Below, piece by piece: positions 6,905 through 10,712 of a stretch of DNA of 10,712 nucleotides. This stretch comes from an uncultured Oscillospiraceae bacterium (GTDB lineage Bacteria; Bacillota; Clostridia; Oscillospirales; Oscillospiraceae), in assembly GCA_934565415.1 (NCBI GenBank), contig CAKTHQ010000057.1:1-10712 (forward strand), read 5' to 3'. The translations under genes were made by a program, and so were the position numbers. The notes under the pieces were generated by a model. It searched no databases. It had not been told where the DNA came from and saw nothing but the letters and a program-made list of their open reading frames with translations. Numbering within the stretch: position 1 is the stretch's first letter; each line of letters opens with the position of its first letter.

Positions 6905-6920
6905 TAAGGTATTTCGATAC

Positions 6921-7808
6921 ATGCTGGACATTATTCAAGCCTATGAGAATTATCTCTCGAAAGTGAAGCAGGCATCGGAAAATACCATCTCGTCGTATAT
7001 GCGTGATATTCGGCAATTCTCCGAATGGATGCAAATGGGTGGTATTTCTGATGTCGTCAATGCCACACAGGGAAACATTCGAGATTATTTAGCGCACCTT
7101 CAGGCAGAGGGGAAGTCCGGGGCCACGGTCTCGCGTTCTTTGGCGAGTCTGAAGAACTTTTATGCGTATGTGGTTTCTAGTGGCTTTTTGGAGGCTTCTC
7201 CTGTTTCTTCCGATATTCGTGTAAAGCGCGGGGAGAAGAAGATGCCCCAAATCCTTACTGGAAAAGAGGTTGAATTGCTTTTGGAGCAGCCTGCTTGTGT
7301 TGATCCAAAGGGATATCGCGATAAGGCCATGCTGGAAGTGATGTATGCTACTGGTATGCGCGTCACGGAATTGATTAGCCTCAATGTGGAGGATGTCAAT
7401 TTGAATCTTAGCGTTGTAAAGTGTCACAGTGGGAAGAAGTCCAGGGTCATTCCGTTATACCCTGCGGCTCAGAAGGCGTTGGCTGTATATCTGTCTGATG
7501 TCCGTGCGGCCATGATTTCCGATGCATCTGAGGAAGCACTTTTTGTAAACGTCGGCGGAACTCGAATGAGCCGCCAAGGTTTCTGGAAAATCCTCAAGTA
7601 TTACCAGGCAAAGGCAGGAATCGAAAAGGAGATAACGCCGCATACCTTGAGGCATAGCTTTGCGGTTCATCTGCTGGAAAACGGAGCAGATTTGGGGTCC
7701 CTTCAGGAACTCATGGGGCACAGTGATATTTCCTCGACACAGTTGTACGCGCATATGATTAACCAGAAAATTAAAAGTGTTTATCAGAAATGCCATCCAA
7801 AGGCATGA
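6921..7808 (+). CDS. xerD: Tyrosine recombinase XerD
   Basis: XerD, with XerC, resolves chromosome dimers at the dif site near the replication terminus. Many mobile elements also exploit it for integration. The product is 295 aa, close to the 298 of E. coli XerD. The N-terminal SAM-like core-binding domain spans about residues 1-90 and the catalytic domain about 105-290. All catalytic residues are present and spaced as in XerD: Arg147 (TGMRVTEL), Lys172 (SGKKSR), His241 and Arg244 (HTLRH), His267 (GHSD) and nucleophile Tyr276 (QLYAH). The frame is open further upstream to 6768, but that extension has no family similarity and crosses the leader hairpins. I chose the ATG at 6921, preceded by AAGGATAAGG (6899-6908). 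XerC-like or element-borne integrases are alternatives, but length and solitary position favour the housekeeping enzyme. Confidence 0.9.
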   Translation: MLDIIQAYENYLSKVKQASENTISSYMRDIRQFSEWMQMGGISDVVNATQGNIRDYLAHLQAEGKSGATVSRSLASLKNFYAYVVSSGFLEASPVSSDIRVKRGEKKMPQILTGKEVELLLEQPACVDPKGYRDKAMLEVMYATGMRVTELISLNVEDVNLNLSVVKCHSGKKSRVIPLYPAAQKALAVYLSDVRAAMISDASEEALFVNVGGTRMSRQGFWKILKYYQAKAGIEKEITPHTLRHSFAVHLLENGADLGSLQELMGHSDISSTQLYAHMINQKIKSVYQKCHPKA

Positions 7809-7809
7809 A

Positions 7810-7849
7810 AAAACACCTGTGGGAACGGTTCGTTTCTCACAGGTGTTTT
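7810..7849. terminator. Bidirectional terminator between xerD and pfkA
   Basis: AAAACACCTGTG (7810-7821) and CACAGGTGTTTT (7838-7849) form a perfect 12-bp stem. It is flanked by A-runs on the left and T-runs on the right, so it can end transcription from both convergent genes. The stem can be lengthened by a few inner pairs. Confidence 0.9.
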
Positions 7850-7867
7850 ATGCTATGTAATGAAAAA

Positions 7868-8839
7868 TTAGATGCCCGTCATGGCTGCCAGAACATCCAC
7901 TTCCATCTGCTGAATACTCTTCTTCATAGATAGACCTTCGGCGATATCTACATCGGAAAAGCTGCCTTCGTGGGTACAAACGATGCGATTGGTCTTCCCC
8001 TGAAGCAGCAGCTCTACAGCCAGATAGCCCATCTTAGTGGCGTTTACCCGGTCCCGTCCGGAAGGGGAGCCGCCTCTTTGAATGTGGCCCAAAACGGTCA
8101 CACGGGGGTCCAAATCAATGGCTTCTTTGATTTGTGCTGCGATGTCGATTGCCTTTCCGGCGCCTTCAGCGACAACGATCATATAGTGGGTGAATCCATT
8201 AAAGCGTGCCTGACGGATTTTTTCAATCACATCCCGCTCAAAGTCGATGGGTTCTTCCGGTACCAAAACGGCTGTTGCACCGCAGGCCAGGCCAACATAC
8301 ATAGCCAGATAACCGGCGTTCCGGCCCATGACCTCTACAACGGAGCAGCGCTCGTGGGACTGCATGGTATCCCGCAGCTTGTCGATGCACTCAATGGCTG
8401 TATTGGCTGCCGTGTCGAAGCCAATACAGTAGTTCGTACAGCTGATATCGTTATCAATGGTACCTGGAATGCCGATTACATTAATACCGTATTTGCTCAG
8501 GGCCAGTGCACCCCGGAAGGTACCATCTCCGCCGATGGCGATAATACTGTCCAGGCCCAGGAACTTACAGGTGGATACAGCTTTCCGCTGGCCTTCCTCA
8601 GTCATAAATTCTTTGCTGCGAGCCGTGTAGAGGATCGTACCGCCCCGATTGATGGTGTGCGCAACGCTCTTTTCATCCAGCCGAACAATGTCACCGGTGA
8701 TAAGACCATTCCAGCCTCTGCGGATGCCGTAGCATTCCAGACCATGGTACAACGCTGTCCGAACGACTGCCCGAACGCAGGGATTCATGCCAGGGGCATC
8801 GCCGCCGCTGGTCAGTACGCCAATTCTTTTTACAGCCAT
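7868..8839 (-). CDS. pfkA: ATP-dependent 6-phosphofructokinase
   Basis: PfkA phosphorylates fructose 6-phosphate to fructose 1,6-bisphosphate with ATP, the committed step of glycolysis. The product is 323 aa, the usual 319-325 for the bacterial tetrameric enzyme. Visible motifs are SGGDAPGMN (residues 11-19), GGDGT (103-107) and PGTIDND (125-131, catalytic Asp128), then MGRNAG (171-176) and HIQRGGSPSGRDR (252-264). Gly in GGDGT and Gly in PGTIDND mark ATP rather than pyrophosphate use; PPi enzymes usually have Asp and Lys there. The start has AGGAGG (complement of 8849-8854) 9 nt ahead. The gene is alone on its strand, facing xerD, with its own promoter. Pyruvate kinase, which often follows pfkA, is absent. 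Confidence 0.98.
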   Translation of the reverse strand: MAVKRIGVLTSGGDAPGMNPCVRAVVRTALYHGLECYGIRRGWNGLITGDIVRLDEKSVAHTINRGGTILYTARSKEFMTEEGQRKAVSTCKFLGLDSIIAIGGDGTFRGALALSKYGINVIGIPGTIDNDISCTNYCIGFDTAANTAIECIDKLRDTMQSHERCSVVEVMGRNAGYLAMYVGLACGATAVLVPEEPIDFERDVIEKIRQARFNGFTHYMIVVAEGAGKAIDIAAQIKEAIDLDPRVTVLGHIQRGGSPSGRDRVNATKMGYLAVELLLQGKTNRIVCTHEGSFSDVDIAEGLSMKKSIQQMEVDVLAAMTGI

Positions 8840-8876
8840 GATAAAACCTCCTATTTTAGCTTAAATTGCTATGCCC

Positions 8877-8905
8877 ATTTTATCGAAAAAGGGGACGAAA
8901 GTAAA
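8877..8905 (-). promoter_or_regulatory. Promoter of pfkA
   Basis: On the minus strand, TTTACT (complement of 8900-8905) and TAAAAT (complement of 8877-8882) are separated by 17 bp. They lie 38 nt upstream of the pfkA start codon and match the housekeeping consensus well. Confidence 0.65.
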
Positions 8906-8923
8906 GGGAAATTTCTTGCGGAT

Positions 8924-8951
8924 TTGCATTTGAAAAAACAGCTGTTATAAT
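8924..8951 (+). promoter_or_regulatory. Promoter of the DUF2726-type gene
   Basis: TTGCAT (8924-8929) and a perfect TATAAT (8946-8951) are spaced by 16 bp, with an extended -10 TG at 8943-8944. It is divergent from the pfkA promoter, with the two -35 boxes 18 bp apart. The promoter looks intact although the gene it serves is broken. Confidence 0.7.
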
Positions 8952-9010
8952 GGAATCAAAGCAGGAGCAGAGTTGCTTTTCTGCCTATGGCCTTTATTGA
9001 GGGGATCCCT

Positions 9011-9506
9011 ATGAACAGATACTACATATATTATGGAATTGCAGCGATGCTGCTTTTGGAAGCCTTTATCCTATATTTCAAAAAGTGCTATAAAAAAAGT
9101 AACCGATATTACGCAACTGCCTATCAAAAGCGGTTGCTGCTTACAAAATACGAATGGAAAAACTATATGAGTACCCGGGGTTTTCTGGAAAGCCAGGGAC
9201 TGTATATCTGCCCAAAATGCGTCTGCTGGACCTGGTGGAGCCTAAGCGGGGAGTGGGGGATACTATCAAACGCTTCTGAACAAGGTGCAGAGCAAGCATA
9301 TGGATTTTATTGTGTGTGATGAACGGGTCAACATCCTGTTGATCCTGGAACTGGACGACAGCACCCACGACGCCCCGGACCGAAAAAAGCGGGATGCCTT
9401 CGTAGATGCCGTTCTGGAAGGGGCCGGATACCGGATTTTGCACTCACGGGATTTTCAGTTAGATCTTCCGGAAATTCAGACAGCCATCAGGAAGGCACGG
9501 CGGTGA
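9011..9506 (+). pseudogene. DUF2726-type membrane-anchored protein, broken by two frameshifts
   Basis: The gene starts at ATG 9011 with GAGGGG (8999-9004) 6 nt upstream. The first part encodes an N-terminal membrane helix (about residues 4-24) and a basic region, then GLYICPK. One base is missing in CCCAAAA (9211-9217). The reading continues in another frame as MRLLDLVEPKRGVGDTIKRF. A second base is missing near 9274-9276, after which a third frame gives NKVQSKHMDFIVCD, ELDDSTHDAPDRKKRD and the end at 9506. Stitched together this is one collinear protein of about 165 aa with the hallmarks of DUF2726 (PKxRLxDL, QSKHMDFIVCD, ELDDSTH, RDAFVD). DUF2726 resembles restriction-endonuclease-fold nuclease domains, and the family function is not known to me. 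Two deletions within 65 nt suggest real decay, or errors at short homopolymers in the assembly. Confidence 0.85.
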
Positions 9507-9536
9507 GGAATTGGATTCAATAGGAGGCCATTTCCA

Positions 9537-9909
9537 ATGAAAAAGCTGGGACTCATGTTCGACTGCAATACTTTTTCTTTTTGCAGCCTGTGGGAAGAAG
9601 AATGTGATAGATAAGTTGTCACCGACAGGAACCATATCTGCCACAGCTGTGGCAGCAACTATGGATCCGACCTCGTTATAGGAATCCGATAACAGTAATG
9701 AGCCTGCCGAAGCTACGGAACAGAACACAGCTCCGGCGGCAAGTTACCCGAATACGCCCACCGATGTCGCATTTCGGAGGACCCTTCAAACTATCGTCTA
9801 TTATAATGCAGAGGAGCCGCTTTGGGAAGTAGTCCTTGCCGCATCTACGGCGGCATCCTGGAGCCAGGCACGAAGTTTTTCTTTATCAACCATTACAAAC
9901 CTCATTTGA
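9537..9909 (+). pseudogene. Remnant of a lipoprotein gene
   Basis: AGGAGG (9522-9527) precedes ATG 9537, which begins MKKLGLMF. That frame stops at 9612-9614. The next frame, from about 9562, reads TAILFLFAAC followed by GKK, which is the hydrophobic core and lipobox of a lipoprotein signal peptide, with the lipidated Cys at 9589-9591. The frame must therefore have shifted by one base (+1 or -2) near 9558-9562. It then hits TAG at 9679-9681 and continues past it as a Glu/Asn/Thr/Ala/Pro-rich linker (ESDNSNEPAEATEQNTAPAA) typical of surface lipoproteins, until TGA at 9907-9909. From 9822 a different open frame (to 10028) with YGGILEPGTKFFF may be the rest of the domain after another shift. No family is recognised for the mature part. 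Confidence 0.65.
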
Positions 9910-10028
9910 CAAACAACGGCGGCAATGCTAAAATGAGTTGTACCAAAATCTTTAGAAAGGAAAAGGAAAATCAAGTTGTTTTAGGTGCAAAACCTGCCAG
10001 AGGGGAGCCGTTGAAACTGGCAAAGTGA
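9822..10028 (+). pseudogene. Short open frame, possibly the displaced C-terminus of the lipoprotein remnant
   Basis: An open frame of 68 codons starts at a TTG with no convincing ribosome binding site. It overlaps the lipoprotein remnant in a different frame. Its product has a Gly/Pro/aromatic-rich part (ILEPGTKFFFINHYKP) and a Lys-rich tail ending at TGA 10026-10028. I recognise no family. The absence of its own start signals suggests it is the 3' end of the broken upstream gene rather than an independent gene, but I cannot show homology. Confidence 0.3.
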
Positions 10029-10058
10029 ACGCAACAAAATAGAAATCTTTATTGCGTT
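10028..10058 (+). terminator. Possible weak terminator hairpin
   Basis: AACGCAA (10028-10034) pairs with TTGCGTT (10052-10058), with three further A-T pairs inside after a mismatch. It begins in the stop codon of the 9822-10028 frame. The following sequence (TGGGTTG) is not a proper U-run, so termination is uncertain. Confidence 0.35.
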
Positions 10059-10210
10059 TGGGTTGTCCACTCCAATATATGAGTAAAGAAATCAATGATT
10101 TACCATTTACCTACAAAGAAATTAGGCGCCATTTTATCATTTTGAATATGAATATTCAAGAGGGCTTTTCGGACTACCGTATACTTTTGTAACTATAGGT
10201 TTATGCTGCT
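10059..10210. other. Non-coding spacer with a small palindrome
   Basis: I find no supported gene. The stretch holds TTGAATA-TGAA-TATTCAA (10142-10159), a 7-bp inverted repeat. It lies between the decayed chromosomal genes and the Zot-like gene, so it may contain the junction of an inserted element. No att core can be named because the other end is outside the window. Confidence 0.4.
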
Positions 10211-10259
10211 TCCGCCCGGAGCGGGCGGAGGGTCCGCTACCGCTTCCGGGCGGGAGCGG
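10211..10259. repeat. Pair of G+C-rich hairpins at the 3' end of the Zot-like gene
   Basis: Hairpin one pairs TCCGCCC (10211-10217) with GGGCGGA (10223-10229). Hairpin two pairs CCGCTTCC (10240-10247) with GGGAGCGG (10252-10259) and lies across the last codons and stop of the minus-strand gene. The two units are also near inverted copies of each other (about 10208-10223 against 10241-10257). No U-run follows on either strand, so a classic terminator is unlikely. Confidence 0.6.
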
Positions 10260-10712
10260 CAACATAAACATTCGTTACAGAAGCGTTAGGGGCATCCTTG
10301 AAGCCCTCTTTCGCAAGAGTATGGATTACCTTATAGGTATCATAGGCGTTCCGCAGCTCTTCCGTGTGGACGAAGGAATACATTCCACGGTATTTCCGGT
10401 CTATCACGTTACCCTCATTATCCAGAATAGGCTTACGCTTGATCACCACAGTGAAACAGCCAAGGAAGGTATGAGGCTCATAGAGCATTGTAACTTGTTC
10501 CCGGAGACCTTTATTGACACGGGTGAAGACCTGGGCGGTACAGCAGAGAATACGGTTATTCTTCCGGTTCTGGGTAGCGACTTCCAGCATCCCCTCCGGG
10601 AGCTGGTTCCGACCAGATTGAAACCAGTTCTGAATTTCATCAATGCCGACAATCACACCTTTGTGACCGTTGGTATACTCTAGGAGCTGCTGCCATTCGG
10701 TCAATTCATCGT
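10237..10712 (-). CDS. Zot-like P-loop ATPase, N-terminus beyond the window edge
   Basis: The frame is open to the window edge, so the TTG at 10704-10702 is internal and only the C-terminal 157 or so residues are seen. Near the left end of the visible protein, the hydrophobic strand GVIVGIDEIQNWF is a Walker B motif. NPEGMLE-type spacing is followed by ATQNRKNNRILCCTAQ and a VNKGLREQ segment that fit the later strand, sensor and arginine region of Zot/pI-type ATPases. Those proteins drive assembly and export of filamentous phages (Inoviridae), and relatives occur in plasmids and conjugative elements. The Walker A motif should lie just outside the window. The protein ends in a basic Pro/Ala tail (APARKR). 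The assignment rests on motif order only. FtsK/HerA-type DNA translocases are the main alternative. Confidence 0.55.
   Translation of the reverse strand, partial: DELTEWQQLLEYTNGHKGVIVGIDEIQNWFQSGRNQLPEGMLEVATQNRKNNRILCCTAQVFTRVNKGLREQVTMLYEPHTFLGCFTVVIKRKPILDNEGNVIDRKYRGMYSFVHTEELRNAYDTYKVIHTLAKEGFKDAPNASVTNVYVAAPARKR

Noticed and set aside
6768..6920. Upstream extension of xerD from a GTG at 6768
   Set aside because: The extra 51 residues have no XerD similarity and come from the hairpin-rich leader. The ATG at 6921 gives the family length and has a ribosome binding site.
7970..8950. 326-codon open frame on the plus strand
   Set aside because: It lies antisense to pfkA, which has every family motif. 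The antisense product resembles nothing and has no ribosome binding site, so it is a shadow of pfkA codon usage.
9679..9681. In-frame TAG as a possible recoding (pyrrolysine) site
   Set aside because: The same gene already carries a frameshift near its start, so plain decay is the simpler explanation, and no pyl genes are in view.
1..10712. CRISPR arrays, tRNA or rRNA genes, insertion sequences
   Set aside because: No regularly spaced repeats, tRNA cloverleaf or T-loop motif, rRNA signature or transposase was seen on either strand.

Overview
The window looks like a chromosomal segment of a low-to-medium G+C Firmicute, most likely class Clostridia and possibly Oscillospiraceae. This rests on gene content (MutS2, an HPr-family protein, UvrC, RsmD, CoaD, a coiled-coil protein, a small four-helix membrane protein, XerD and PfkA), AGGAGG-type ribosome binding sites, sigma-A promoters with 16-17 bp spacers and many intrinsic terminators. 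The family assignment is inference from protein style; no search was run.

Layout. Positions 1-1883 carry the C-terminal four fifths of mutS2. A strong promoter (1933-1961) and a small 5'-UTR hairpin precede an HPr-like gene (2012-2272) that keeps His15 and Ser46 but replaces the Arg17-Pro18 of classical HPr with Lys-Gln. A hairpin terminator at 2310-2347 separates it from a compact run in the same direction: uvrC, rsmD, coaD and a conserved coiled-coil protein (2360-5813), closed by a terminator. A small four-helix membrane protein (5918-6346) follows and ends in a long imperfect hairpin.

Positions 6347-6920 contain no protein gene. They hold an A/T-rich block (about 23% G+C by hand count over 6411-6600), a near-consensus promoter (6574-6602) and about 310 nt of apparently structured leader with mutually exclusive pairings, ending at the ribosome binding site of xerD (6921-7808). 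I match this leader to no known RNA class, and it is the best candidate here for something undescribed. A bidirectional terminator separates xerD from the convergent pfkA (7868-8839, minus strand). pfkA and the next gene are read from divergent promoters.

From about 9011 to 10028 the sequence is decaying. A DUF2726-type gene carries two single-base frameshifts, and a lipoprotein gene carries a frameshift and an in-frame stop. After a non-coding stretch and two G+C-rich hairpins, the window ends inside a minus-strand gene (10237-10712) for a Zot-like P-loop ATPase. Such proteins are typical of filamentous phages and related elements, so the right edge is probably the border of an integrated element.

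Functional picture. DNA maintenance dominates the left half (MutS2, nucleotide excision by UvrC, chromosome dimer resolution by XerD), with housekeeping genes for ribosome methylation, CoA synthesis and glycolysis. The HPr variant and PfkA are both linked to carbon metabolism but are not adjacent.
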